From the NCBI GenBank assembly GCA_033765305.1, contig JANRID010000040.1:1-64000 (forward strand): a stretch of DNA of 64,000 nt. Reading direction: 5' to 3'. Both the position numbers and the translations under genes were made by a program. The notes beneath the pieces were generated by a model. The model made no database searches and was not told where the DNA came from. It saw only the letters and a list, made by a program, of their open reading frames with translations. Source of the DNA: RDXT01 sp033765305 (lineage in GTDB: Bacteria; Bacteroidota; Bacteroidia; J057). Positions 16,251-24,583 of the stretch are shown piece after piece (within the stretch, counting starts at the first letter, position 1; the number at the start of each line of letters is the position of its first letter).

Positions 16251-17609
16251 ATGCGCCGCATGACGCACTGGCTGGCCGGCGCCGCCGGCCGACTCACGGC
16301 TCCGGTCCCGAACGCTCCCCTGATCAGCTTCAGGGTGGTGTTCGGGGCCGTCATGCTGTACAGCACCCTGCGCTTCTGGTTTCTCGGCTGGATCGGGGAG
16401 CATTTCATCGACACCCGCTTCACGTTCAAGTTTTTTGGATTTGAATGGGTGCAGCTCCTGCCGCCGGCAGGGATGTATGCGCTGCATGTGCTGATGGTGC
16501 TGGGGGCGGCGGGCGTCATGCTGGGCGCCTGGTACCGGGTATCGGCTGCGGTGTTTTTCCTCAGCTTCACCTACACCTGGCTCATCGACCTGACCTATTA
16601 CCTCAACCATTATTACTTCGTCAGCCTGGCGGCCTTCCTGCTCATCTGGGCGCCGGCGCACCGGCGCTTCTCGGTCGATGCGCTGCTGCGTCCGCAGCTC
16701 CGCACGCGGGAATGCCCGCGCTGGGCCACGGGCATGTTTCAGGCGCAGATCGCGATTGTGTACGTCTATGCCGGCCTCGCCAAGATCAGCCCGGACTGGC
16801 TCATCGAGGCCCTGCCGCTGCGCATCTGGGGCCCGGCGAACGACCGGCTGCCGCTCATCGGCTGGATCTTTACGTGGGAGTTCACGCCCTGGCTTTTCAG
16901 CTGGGCGGGCATGCTGTACGACTGCACCATTGTGCTCTGGCTCAGCTGGGCCCCTACGCGGCTGCCCGCGTACCTGAGCGTGATCCTGTTTCACGGCATC
17001 ACGGGCATGATGTTCCAGATCGGGGTATTTCCGCTGGTGATGATCGGGGCGACGTGGATCTATTTTCCGGCCTCCTTCCACGAGCGGCTGCTGGGCTGGG
17101 CGGAGCGGAAAGCGGCGCCTGCAAGCCCCCCTGCACCTGCCGGCAGGCGCTGGATTCTGGTGCCGCTGGCTCTGTATTTCGCCTTTCAGCTGCTCTTTCC
17201 CTGGCGCTACCTGCTGTATCCGGGCAATCTGTTCTGGACCGAGGAGGGCTACCGCTTTTCGTGGCGGGTGATGCTGATGGAAAAAGCCGGCACAGCCGCC
17301 TTTTACGTCCGCGACCGGGCCACCGGGCGGGAGGGCGTAGTGGACAATGCGGAGTTTCTGTCGGCGCATCAGGAGAAACAGATGGCCATGCAGCCGGATA
17401 TGATCCTGCAGTTCGCCCATTTCCTCAAACAGCACTATGAAGCCCGGGGCATGCACGATCCTGCGGTGCGCGCGGAGGTGTATGTGACCCTCAATGCGCG
17501 GCCCAGCCGCCTGCTGATCGATCCCAGCCTGGACCTGACGCAGATCCGGGACGGCTGGGCGCCCAAAACCTGGATTTTGCCCTACCCATATTCCGCTGCA
17601 CCCTTATGA
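16251..17609 (+). CDS. HTTM-domain membrane protein, vitamin-K-dependent gamma-carboxylase-like
   Basis: 452 residues with several membrane helices between about 25 and 285 and a soluble C-terminal part of about 150 residues (FYVRDRATG, YVTLNARPSRLLIDP). The HTTM core is the membrane domain of the vitamin-K-dependent gamma-glutamyl carboxylase. Residues that I recall as critical in the human enzyme have counterparts here: NHYY at 119-122 (human His160 region), AGLAK at 174-178 (human catalytic Lys218 region), and FHGITGMMFQIGVFP at 247-261. SVDALLRP at 141-148 matches human SVDGLL. So it may carboxylate glutamates using reduced menaquinone. It overlaps the TonB receptor start by four bases (ATGA) and follows YceI by seven. 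The target protein is unknown; the lipoproteins of the operon are candidates. Confidence 0.82.
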   Translation: MRRMTHWLAGAAGRLTAPVPNAPLISFRVVFGAVMLYSTLRFWFLGWIGEHFIDTRFTFKFFGFEWVQLLPPAGMYALHVLMVLGAAGVMLGAWYRVSAAVFFLSFTYTWLIDLTYYLNHYYFVSLAAFLLIWAPAHRRFSVDALLRPQLRTRECPRWATGMFQAQIAIVYVYAGLAKISPDWLIEALPLRIWGPANDRLPLIGWIFTWEFTPWLFSWAGMLYDCTIVLWLSWAPTRLPAYLSVILFHGITGMMFQIGVFPLVMIGATWIYFPASFHERLLGWAERKAAPASPPAPAGRRWILVPLALYFAFQLLFPWRYLLYPGNLFWTEEGYRFSWRVMLMEKAGTAAFYVRDRATGREGVVDNAEFLSAHQEKQMAMQPDMILQFAHFLKQHYEARGMHDPAVRAEVYVTLNARPSRLLIDPSLDLTQIRDGWAPKTWILPYPYSAAPL

Positions 17610-20023
17610 AACCTGCGCTCTTCTGCCTGCTGCTTACCGGAATGGCCCTGACGCTGCCAGGCCAGACCTGCCGCCTGGCCGGCCGGGCGCGCAGCGAAAC
17701 AATTCCGCTTGCCGGGGCCTACGTATCGCTGCCGGAGCTGGCGCGGGGTACCAGCACGGACGACGCCGGGGCATTCCGCCTGGATTCGCTGCCTCCGGGC
17801 ACTTATACCCTGGAGCTGCGCTACATGGGCCGCCTGCTGCACCGCCAAACGGTGGAGCTGGGGCCGCGGACGCCGGAGCTGGACCTGAATGCCGCGGTTA
17901 CCCTGGACGCGGTGCTGATCCGGGAGACCCAGGCAGGGCATGGGCTCAGCCGCCTGCGCGGAGTGGAGGGCGCCGCGATTTACGAGGGGAAAAAGAGCGA
18001 AGTGATCCAGCTGGCTGCGCTGACGGCCAATCTGGCGGTCAGCAATCCCCGGCAAATCTATGCCCGGATCGCGGGGCTGAACATCTGGGAGAGCGACGGG
18101 GCCGGCATTCAGCTCGGCATCGGCGGCCGCGGCCTGAGCCCCAACCGCACCGCCAATTTCAACACCCGCCAGAACGGCTACGACATCAGCGCCGATGCGC
18201 TGGGCTACCCGGAGAGCTATTACACCCCGCCGGCGGAGGCGCTGGACCGGATCCAGATTGTCCGGGGGGCAGCATCGCTGCAGTACGGCACGCAGTTCGG
18301 GGGCATGCTCAACTTTGTCTTCAAGCGGCCGCCGGCGCATCAGGCATTTCACCTGCAAAGCCGCCAGACGCTGGGGGCCTTCGGCCTTTTCGGCACCTAC
18401 AACGAGGTTTCCGGCACGCTGGGCGGGGGGCGGTTTTCGTACTTCAGCTATTACCAGTACAAGCAGGGCAATGGCTGGAGACCCAACAGCGCCTTCCGCC
18501 TTCACAATACCTATTCGGCGCTCAAGTGGCGCCCGCTGCCGCAGGTTCAGATCGGGCTGGAGTACACGGGCATGCACTACCTGGCGCAGCAGCCCGGCGG
18601 CCTGACCGATGTCCTGTTCGCGCAGGACGCGCGCCGCGCGTACCGCACCCGGAACTGGTTCCAGGTGGACTGGAACCTCGCGGCGCTGACCCTGGAGTAC
18701 CGGATCAGCGCCAGCACCCGCCTCGAAAGCCGCAGCTTCGGCCTGCTGGCCGGCCGGCAGGCCCTGGGCATCCTGACGCCGGTCAACGTCATCGACTTTG
18801 GCGGCCCCCGCGACCTGATCGACGGCAGCTTCCGCAACGCAGGCAACGAAACCCGTCTGCTGCACCGCTACCGCATCCGCGGGCGGGACCAGGTGCTGCT
18901 GGCCGGCTTCCGGGCCTACCGGGGGCAGACCCGCGCCCGCCAGGGCGAGGGCAGCAGCGGCGAGGGGCCGGAGTTCCGCTTTCTCCGCCCGGACAATGTG
19001 GAGAAATCGGATTACCGATTCCCCAGCACCAATTATGCCGCTTTCGCGGAGCACATCGTGATGCTGAGCCCCAGCCTCAGCCTGACGCCCGGCATCCGCT
19101 ACGAGTTTATCCGCACCACGGCGGCAGGCTACTACCAGCAGCGCGTCTTCGACGCCGCCGGCAACCTGGTGGCCGAGTCGCGGCTCGAAGACAGCCAGAC
19201 GCGGAGCCGCGCCTTTGTGCTGGGCGGCCTGGGCCTGAGCTGGAAGCAGCAGCAGGGCGAATGGTACGCCAATCTTTCGCAGAATTACCGGGCGATCAAT
19301 TTCTCCGACCTCCGCATCGACAATCCCAACCTGCGCGTGGATCCCGAGATCCGCGACGAGCGCGGCTACACCGCCGACCTGGGCTGGCGCACCCGGACCG
19401 GCGGCTGGCTGTACGCGGATGCGACGGCGTTTTATATGGTGTACCGCGACCGGATCGGGCAGGTGCTGCGCTCCGGCGAGCCGCCCCTGTACAACGACTA
19501 CCGCCTGCGCGCCAACATCGCCGACGCCCGGACCCTGGGTCTGGAGTGCTTTGCCGAAGGCAATCTGTGGCAGCTGTACCGCCCCGGCGATACGGCCACC
19601 CGCATTGCTGTGTTTGTCAACGGGTCGCTCATCCGCGCCCGCTACATCCGCACGGAAGACCGGTCCATCCTGGGCCGGCAGGTGGAGCTGGTGCCGCCGA
19701 TGACCCTCCGCACCGGCCTGAGCATCGCGCACGGGCCCTGGGGCGGCTCGCTGATCTGGGCCTATACGGCAGCGCATTACACCGACGCGACCAATGCGGT
19801 CCGCACCGCATCAGCCGTCAACGGCATCATCCCGGCCTACGCGGTGGCAGACGTATCGGTCCGGTGGCAGGGCCGCATCCTGTCGGTGGAGGCCAGCTGC
19901 AACAACCTTTTCGATGCGCGCTACTTCACGCGCCGGGCCGATGCCTATCCGGGGCCGGGGATCATCCCGGCCGACGGGCGGGGCTGGTTTGTGACGGTAG
20001 GGGTACGGAACGGGTGGAAGTGA
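17606..20023 (+). CDS. TonB-dependent outer-membrane receptor, FecA-like
   Basis: 805 residues. A signal peptide (1-20) is followed by a carboxypeptidase-regulatory-like beta domain (about 22-95: LAGAYVSLPELARGTSTDDAGAF), then the plug (about 125-235, with ARIAGLNIWE, GGRGLSPNRTANFNTRQNGY and IQIVRGAASLQYGTQFGG) and a 22-strand barrel ending in ARYFTRRADAYPGPGI and a final VGVRNGW. Wording is closest to receptors annotated as ferric-dicitrate type. It imports a large, scarce ligand with energy from TonB. It is the last gene of the five-gene operon, translationally coupled to the HTTM gene, and fits an iron or metal-chelate uptake role. The ligand cannot be named. Confidence 0.92.
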   Translation: MKPALFCLLLTGMALTLPGQTCRLAGRARSETIPLAGAYVSLPELARGTSTDDAGAFRLDSLPPGTYTLELRYMGRLLHRQTVELGPRTPELDLNAAVTLDAVLIRETQAGHGLSRLRGVEGAAIYEGKKSEVIQLAALTANLAVSNPRQIYARIAGLNIWESDGAGIQLGIGGRGLSPNRTANFNTRQNGYDISADALGYPESYYTPPAEALDRIQIVRGAASLQYGTQFGGMLNFVFKRPPAHQAFHLQSRQTLGAFGLFGTYNEVSGTLGGGRFSYFSYYQYKQGNGWRPNSAFRLHNTYSALKWRPLPQVQIGLEYTGMHYLAQQPGGLTDVLFAQDARRAYRTRNWFQVDWNLAALTLEYRISASTRLESRSFGLLAGRQALGILTPVNVIDFGGPRDLIDGSFRNAGNETRLLHRYRIRGRDQVLLAGFRAYRGQTRARQGEGSSGEGPEFRFLRPDNVEKSDYRFPSTNYAAFAEHIVMLSPSLSLTPGIRYEFIRTTAAGYYQQRVFDAAGNLVAESRLEDSQTRSRAFVLGGLGLSWKQQQGEWYANLSQNYRAINFSDLRIDNPNLRVDPEIRDERGYTADLGWRTRTGGWLYADATAFYMVYRDRIGQVLRSGEPPLYNDYRLRANIADARTLGLECFAEGNLWQLYRPGDTATRIAVFVNGSLIRARYIRTEDRSILGRQVELVPPMTLRTGLSIAHGPWGGSLIWAYTAAHYTDATNAVRTASAVNGIIPAYAVADVSVRWQGRILSVEASCNNLFDARYFTRRADAYPGPGIIPADGRGWFVTVGVRNGWK

Positions 20024-20074
20024 GCGGGGCGGGCAGATTTTCCGCCCTCCCGGTAGGGTCCGGGCTGCCGGGCC

Positions 20075-20107
20075 TGTACAATGTGCAGCGCAATCTGTAC
20101 ATTGCGC
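20075..20107. promoter_or_regulatory. Repeat and hairpin element upstream of gluconokinase
   Basis: TGTACA occurs at 20075-20080 and again at 20096-20101, exactly two helical turns apart. The second copy lies in a 7-bp inverted repeat GCGCAAT/ATTGCGC (20088-20094 with 20101-20107). It could be an operator for gluconate control of the gene that begins at 20150; no regulator gene is nearby. Confidence 0.35.
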
Positions 20108-20149
20108 CTATATCAACCCCGATTGCGGGCGCAAGCCCCTTGCAGCACG

Positions 20150-20653
20150 ATGGTACTCATTTTCATGGGCGTTTCCGGGTCTGGCAAGACCACGCTGGGG
20201 CAGCTGGCAGCCCGCCAGCTGGACTGCCCCTTCTACGACGGCGATGATTTTCATCCGGAGGCGAACATCCGCAAGATGTCGGCAGGCGAGCCGCTGAGCG
20301 ACGCCGACCGGATCCCCTGGCTGCTGGCTATCCGGGAGGTGATCGAGCGGCATCTGGATGCGGATACGGATGCGGTGGTGGCCTGCTCGGCGCTGCGGGA
20401 GGCCTACCGCGAGGTGCTCAGCCGGCACGACCGGCGGGTGCGCTTCGTATATCTGAAAGGGAGCCGGGAGTTGCTCCAGGCGCGCATGCAGGCGCGCGGG
20501 GGGCATTTTATGCCGCCGGCGCTGCTGCAAAGCCAGCTCGACACGCTCGAAGAGCCCGCCGGCGCGCTGGTGCTGGACATCGGGCAGCCGCCGGAGGCCC
20601 TGCTGGCCCAGCTGATGGACATCGTTCAGGTGCGGGGCGGCCTGCGGGCCTGA
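20150..20653 (+). CDS. gntK: Gluconokinase, GntK family
   Basis: 167 residues from the ATG at 20150, the normal length for thermoresistant-type gluconokinases; a longer reading from 20081 adds a non-homologous leader. It phosphorylates D-gluconate to 6-phosphogluconate with ATP. The P-loop GVSGSGKT is at 7-14, followed by the family pattern FYDGDDFHP, NIRKMSAGEPLSDADR and PWL. Further marks are ACSALREAYRE and the lid region LKGSRELLQARMQARGGHFMP. It stands alone and converges on the MORN-repeat gene with a seven-base gap, so gluconate uptake must be encoded elsewhere. Confidence 0.95.
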   Translation: MVLIFMGVSGSGKTTLGQLAARQLDCPFYDGDDFHPEANIRKMSAGEPLSDADRIPWLLAIREVIERHLDADTDAVVACSALREAYREVLSRHDRRVRFVYLKGSRELLQARMQARGGHFMPPALLQSQLDTLEEPAGALVLDIGQPPEALLAQLMDIVQVRGGLRA

Positions 20654-20660
20654 AGGCAGC

Positions 20661-21932
20661 TTATTTTTCCCCTTCGGGCTGTGCTGCCAGCAGCTCGCCG
20701 TCTCGGTACCATTCGGAGGGCAGGGGGCTGCCGTCTTCGGCGAAGTTGCGTTTTTCGCCCTGGAGCTTGCCGGCCGCATAGACGCACTCGCTCATCAGGG
20801 CACCGGATTCGTAGTAGAGGCGCCAGGTTCCTTCGGGCAGGTCCAGCACGTATCCGCCTTCTTTTTTGAGCTTGCCGTTGTCGTAAAAAAACTTCCAGAG
20901 GCCGGTGGAGAGCCCGTCGGCATACCTGCCGGTCTGCTTGAGGGCGCCGTTGGGGTGGTACACCTCCCAGGGCCCTTCGAATTTCCGGTCCCGGAATGCG
21001 CCGCGCAGGTAGAGCTGCCCGTCGGGGTAGAAGGTTTCCCAGATTCCGGTTTTTTCGCCGTTTTCATACATGCCGCGGTGCTGGACGCGGCCATTTTCGT
21101 AGAATTCCTCGCTGAGCCCTTCGACGAGGCCTTTGCGGTAGGTGCAGCGGAGGCTCATCTCGCCGTTGGGGTGGAAACCCAGGTATTCGCCTTCGAGGAT
21201 GCCGTTTTCGTAGTTGCAGACCTTGTGCTTGGCGCCGTCCTCGTAGTCTTTGTAGTAGCCGATGAAGCGGCCCGTGTACTGGTCGCCGACCTTGAAGGAG
21301 CGCTCTTTAATATGGCCGTTGGCGTAGTATTTCTCCCAGGGTCCATTGACCTTGCCGTCGAGGTAGTGGAGGCGCTGCATGAGCTTGCCATCCTCGTAGA
21401 AGTCGAGGACCTCGCCCTGGAGCACGCCGTGCTCGTAGTAGGCCAGTTCTTTCAGGGCGCCGTTGGCGTAGAAGAGCTGCACCTGGCCGTGAATTTTGTC
21501 GAAGAGGAAGGAGCCGCTTTCCTTGATCTGGCCGTTGTGGGGGTAGAAAGAAACGAAGGGGCCCACCTTGCGGCCGTTGACGTAGGAGAGGCGCTGCTTG
21601 AGCATGCCGTTGTCGTCATAGATTTCCCACTGGCCGTCGAGGTTGCCGCTGTAATACTGGCCATTCTGCCAGAGGCGGCCGTTGGCGTAGTAGATCCGGT
21701 AGTAGCCGTGGCGGACCTTGCCTTCGGCGGTTTCCCGGGTCTGGTATTCCTCGCGCAGGTTGGTTTTTTCCGCATCGTACCAGGTGCGCATGACCTCCCG
21801 CATCTGGGCGGTCTGCACGACGAATACGGCTTCCGTGTCCTGGGAGTCGGGGGCCTGCTGGGCGGCCAGCCGCAGGCCGGCGCCGGCAGTCAGGAGCAGG
21901 ATGCACAGCCTTTGCGCAAGGCGAGGATTCAT
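20661..21932 (-). CDS. Secreted MORN-repeat protein
   Basis: 423 residues. A signal peptide (1-25, cleavage after LRLAAQ) is followed by a linker and then about 14 tandem MORN-2 units of roughly 23 residues, each of the type YYxNGxLKxxGxYxxGxxxGxWxxY, from about residue 75 to 410. Such repeats form an extended beta sheet and in bacteria are often misnamed YwqK-type antitoxins. There is no toxin gene nearby, so that label should not be used here. Its own promoter is recognised at 21954-21984. Likely an envelope scaffold or lipid/peptidoglycan-contact protein; function unknown. Confidence 0.88.
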   Translation of the reverse strand: MNPRLAQRLCILLLTAGAGLRLAAQQAPDSQDTEAVFVVQTAQMREVMRTWYDAEKTNLREEYQTRETAEGKVRHGYYRIYYANGRLWQNGQYYSGNLDGQWEIYDDNGMLKQRLSYVNGRKVGPFVSFYPHNGQIKESGSFLFDKIHGQVQLFYANGALKELAYYEHGVLQGEVLDFYEDGKLMQRLHYLDGKVNGPWEKYYANGHIKERSFKVGDQYTGRFIGYYKDYEDGAKHKVCNYENGILEGEYLGFHPNGEMSLRCTYRKGLVEGLSEEFYENGRVQHRGMYENGEKTGIWETFYPDGQLYLRGAFRDRKFEGPWEVYHPNGALKQTGRYADGLSTGLWKFFYDNGKLKKEGGYVLDLPEGTWRLYYESGALMSECVYAAGKLQGEKRNFAEDGSPLPSEWYRDGELLAAQPEGEK

Positions 21933-21953
21933 AGCGGCGAGGCGTTAATCGTC

Positions 21954-21984
21954 CGAAACTATATCCGTGCCGAATAATTCCCAA
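21954..21984 (-). promoter_or_regulatory. Promoter of the MORN-repeat gene
   Basis: On the minus strand TTG (21984-21982), a 20-bp spacer and TAGTTTCG (21961-21954), one mismatch from TAnnTTTG. The transcript would start near 21947, about 15 bases before the ATG. Confidence 0.55.
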
Positions 21985-22000
21985 TCCATAATATCCGATA

Positions 22001-22039
22001 AAATAACATCCTCCCGGATGCGGACGCAGCGGGAGGATG
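22001..22039 (-). terminator. Terminator after the periplasmic chaperone gene
   Basis: A 10-bp stem CATCCTCCCG (22039-22030) with CGGGAGGATG (22016-22007) and a 13-base loop is followed on the minus strand by TTATTTTA. It separates the chaperone gene from the MORN gene. Confidence 0.75.
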
Positions 22040-22063
22040 AAGATCAACGGGAGAAAACAGCTA

Positions 22064-22873
22064 TTACTTGATATTGACCTGAACCTGAGCGCCTTCCAGC
22101 GGATAGTTGGGGCCGTAGTCCAGAATGGCAGCCACCATGTAGGAGCCTTTCTTAAGGTCGCCGGGCAAGGCGAGCTCCTGGCGGATGGTGCCTTCAGGCA
22201 GGAGGCGGAAGGAAACCGGGTCCAGTTTGGTTTCGGTAGCGGTCTGGAGGTCGGAGATGACGAGGTACACGTTGCAGTCGAGGATTTTCTCGCCGGTATT
22301 CTGGGCTTTGAGGGCGAATACGCGGTTTGCGCTGCCGGAGGGAGTGACTTCCTTGAATTCTTTCACCTTGGCTGCGGCATTGCGGTTGGAGCGGGGCGAC
22401 TGCGTGACGAACACGCCGATCTGCTGGTTCACTTCAATACCCATGGCCAGCTCCTTGTCCACCTGCGGAGCTTCCTGCTCCTTCTGGATGGTGATGTAGG
22501 CGATGGACCACTTGGAGGCGCGCTGGCCGGCGGGGACGTTCATGCTCACGGTCACCTCGCGGGATTCGTTGGCGCCCAGCTCGACGAGGGCAGGCGTGAA
22601 GCTCAGCCAGCGGGAGCAGGAGTTCTTGTTGGCGTTGGCTTCCTGGCGCACCACCTGGCCTTCTTCGTTGAGGTACCAGTCTGCTGCCGAGAGGGTGTAG
22701 ATCGTGCGCTTATTAGAGGTGTTGCGCACGGTAACCGTCCGGGTCTCGGCCTGGCCAGGCTCCAGCGAGAAGTCCAGGCGCACCGGCGATACTTCGAGGC
22801 CCTGAGCAAGCATGGCGGGCGTTACAGCGATGGCTGTGAGTGCAAGGATTGCGATCCGCTTGAAATTAAACAT
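22064..22873 (-). CDS. PapD-like periplasmic chaperone or immunoglobulin-fold protein
   Basis: 269 residues with a signal peptide (cleavage after AMLAQ). The mature start LEVSPVRLDFSLEPGQAETRTVTVRN is the pattern of the first Ig-like domain of pilus chaperones and related molecular-partner proteins, with KWSIAYITIQKEQE and a second beta domain from about residue 165 (FALKAQNTGEKILDCNVYLVI). The classical chaperone Arg/Lys pair cannot be confirmed by eye. It is transcribed away from two small secreted proteins and a giant surface protein that begin 374 bases beyond, so it may help fold or assemble them. A role as a structural Ig-fold protein is the alternative. Confidence 0.75.
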   Translation of the reverse strand: MFNFKRIAILALTAIAVTPAMLAQGLEVSPVRLDFSLEPGQAETRTVTVRNTSNKRTIYTLSAADWYLNEEGQVVRQEANANKNSCSRWLSFTPALVELGANESREVTVSMNVPAGQRASKWSIAYITIQKEQEAPQVDKELAMGIEVNQQIGVFVTQSPRSNRNAAAKVKEFKEVTPSGSANRVFALKAQNTGEKILDCNVYLVISDLQTATETKLDPVSFRLLPEGTIRQELALPGDLKKGSYMVAAILDYGPNYPLEGAQVQVNIK

Positions 22874-23247
22874 ACACTATCGGGTTTGAAGATGAGACGA
22901 GAAAGAATCACGGCTGTAAATTAAAGCGGGTGAAATGTTTTTTGAAACATCCATGTAACGTATTTCCCGAATTCGGATCTTGGGGCCGAGGCTCCGCTGC
23001 GGAATCTGCACGAACCTCCGGATTCTTTCATGCAGAGATATAGCCTGATTTTCAGGCACAAGCATATGAATAAAACTATATTCGATTCACTTTTCGATGA
23101 ATTTGGCCAGGGCAGCCTATTCTTATTACATCACAACTTTTTCAGAATAAAATATTTTAACACTGTAATTGAAACGCATGTTCAGAGTTTACCTGCCCGG
23201 ACCCTTGCCATAATTTGGCTGCCGGAATCTTAACCATCTCATTCGCT
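22874..23247. other. AT-rich divergent intergenic region
   Basis: 374 bp between the chaperone gene and the first small secreted protein gene, clearly richer in A and T than its surroundings. A possible rightward promoter is TTTA at 23188-23191, a 19-bp spacer and TAATTTG at 23211-23217, an imperfect fit. On the left, TAATTTAC precedes the chaperone gene on the minus strand, also imperfect. An open frame of 67 codons at 23030-23233 looks like chance. Confidence 0.5.
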
Positions 23248-23856
23248 ATGCAAGCATTAAAAGGATCCATTGTTCTGTTCTTCGCTCTGCTCCTGTCCTT
23301 CGGCGCGATAGCCCAGACCGACGACACCGACGAGATCAACATCTCCGCCGCGTTTTCCTCTTCCATCGACCTGACGGTGACCAGCGGTGACAACATCAGC
23401 TTCGTGGTGGCCAGCCTGGAGCAATACACCGACGGCCTGGCCGATCCCGCAGGCGTAGCCTACTCTTCGATCTTCGAGGTGAATGCTTCGGTGGACTTCA
23501 AGGTCGACCTCAGCTCGACGGACTTCACCGACGGTGCCGGCAACACCCTGAACGCCGGGAACTTCGGCTACACCCTCGAAGATGCCGGCACCTACCAGGT
23601 CGGCACCAACCACCTGCTGCTCGGCGGCAGTGCTACGCCTTCGTCCATGGCCGTGCTGGGTGCCCCGCAAACGGTCGTGGAAGCTGCCGGCAGCGGCAAC
23701 GCAGGCCCGGCTACGGCCAACCGCTTCAAAATCAACTTTGAACTCGGCACCGCAGCCGCCCGCGCAGTCAGCGGCCTGCCCACCCTGCTGAGCCAGAACA
23801 TTGCCCCCACCACCTACACCTCCGTGGTGACGCTGACGGCTAGCGCAATGCCGTAA
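23248..23856 (+). CDS. Small secreted beta-rich protein, first of a paralogous pair
   Basis: 202 residues from the ATG at 23248, which gives a proper signal peptide (IVLFFALLLSFGAIAQ). The mature part begins with an acidic stretch DDTDEINISAAF, continues as SIDLTVTSGDNISFVVASLEQYTDG, and ends with NIAPTTYTSVVTLTASAMP. It is predicted all-beta, resembling pilin-like or DUF4402-type surface subunits. It shares its whole architecture with the gene at 23939. The shared core includes GDNISFVVA, GSGNAG, NRF.I.FEL, SGLPTLL.Q.IAP and a terminal AS.MP. A PapD-like chaperone is encoded divergently. A secreted fibre subunit is a reasonable guess. Confidence 0.75.
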   Translation: MQALKGSIVLFFALLLSFGAIAQTDDTDEINISAAFSSSIDLTVTSGDNISFVVASLEQYTDGLADPAGVAYSSIFEVNASVDFKVDLSSTDFTDGAGNTLNAGNFGYTLEDAGTYQVGTNHLLLGGSATPSSMAVLGAPQTVVEAAGSGNAGPATANRFKINFELGTAAARAVSGLPTLLSQNIAPTTYTSVVTLTASAMP

Positions 23857-23875
23857 GGCAACATACTTCCTTCCG

Positions 23876-23913
23876 GGAGGCCGCTGCCGTAGGTGTGCGG
23901 CCTCCTGTCTTTT
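23876..23913 (+). terminator. Terminator or attenuator between the paralogous pair
   Basis: A perfect 9-bp stem GGAGGCCGC/GCGGCCTCC with a 12-base loop is followed by TGTCTTTT. It would give more transcript of the first paralog than of the downstream genes if read-through occurs. Confidence 0.75.
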
Positions 23914-23938
23914 GCATCTTTCAATCCCATGCAGGCTT

Positions 23939-24538
23939 ATGCATTCCGTCAGGATCTGTTCCGCTTTGCTGCTGGCGCTGCTGCCGGTCCTGCTCCGCGC
24001 GCAGGCGGATGAAGCCGATGATATTCAGCTCTCTGCGGCATTCGAGGCGTCTATCGACCTCCGGGTGACGGAGGGGGACAATATCAGCTTTGTCGTGGCC
24101 ACCACCAGCGAGTACACCGGCGGGCTGGCCAGCCCGTACCAGTACTTTTCGGAGTTTACCGTGACGAGCAGCACGGCATTTCAGGTCGTGCTGAGCGCCT
24201 CGGATCTGGCCGACGGGGCGGGCCGCACCCTGGACATCCGCAACCTCGGCTGCCGCCTGACCGACTACGGCACGCACAGCGCCGGCGTCCAACACCTCCT
24301 GATGGGCGGTGCGGCAAGCCCTTCCCCGCTGGCCCTGCTGGGCCCCTCGCTGACCCTCATATCGGCGACCGGCTCCGGCAATGCCGGCACGGCCGCCCAG
24401 AACCGCTTCCGGATTCAGTTTGAACTGGCTACGCCCGAGCTGCGCGCCCTGAGCGGGCTGCCCACCCTGCTCGAACAGCGCATCGCCCCCGGCGTGTACC
24501 GCACCGTGATCCTGCTTACGGCATCTCCGATGCCCTGA
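23939..24538 (+). CDS. Small secreted beta-rich protein, second of a paralogous pair
   Basis: 199 residues from the ATG at 23939; a TTG at 23912 would fall in the terminator. The signal peptide is ICSALLLALLPVLLRAQ. The mature protein starts DEADDIQLSAAFEASIDLRVTEGDNISFVVA and ends IAPGVYRTVILLTASPMP, parallel to its upstream neighbour through the full length, so the two arose by tandem duplication. Divergence is strongest in the middle (SPYQYFSEFTV against VAYSSIFEV). It is 45 bases upstream of the 1865-residue surface protein gene and may be cotranscribed with it. Confidence 0.73.
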   Translation: MHSVRICSALLLALLPVLLRAQADEADDIQLSAAFEASIDLRVTEGDNISFVVATTSEYTGGLASPYQYFSEFTVTSSTAFQVVLSASDLADGAGRTLDIRNLGCRLTDYGTHSAGVQHLLMGGAASPSPLALLGPSLTLISATGSGNAGTAAQNRFRIQFELATPELRALSGLPTLLEQRIAPGVYRTVILLTASPMP

Positions 24539-24583
24539 GCCGTCTGTTTCTGCTTCCGCTTTGTCCCGTATTGCTGACCCGAT

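Noticed and set aside
20661..21932. Reading the MORN protein as a toxin-antitoxin component
   Set aside because: It is secreted, has many repeats and has no toxin gene beside it.
23030..23233. Small open frame of 67 codons in the AT-rich gap
   Set aside because: No signal, no family pattern and no start context; its end runs into the likely promoter of the next gene.
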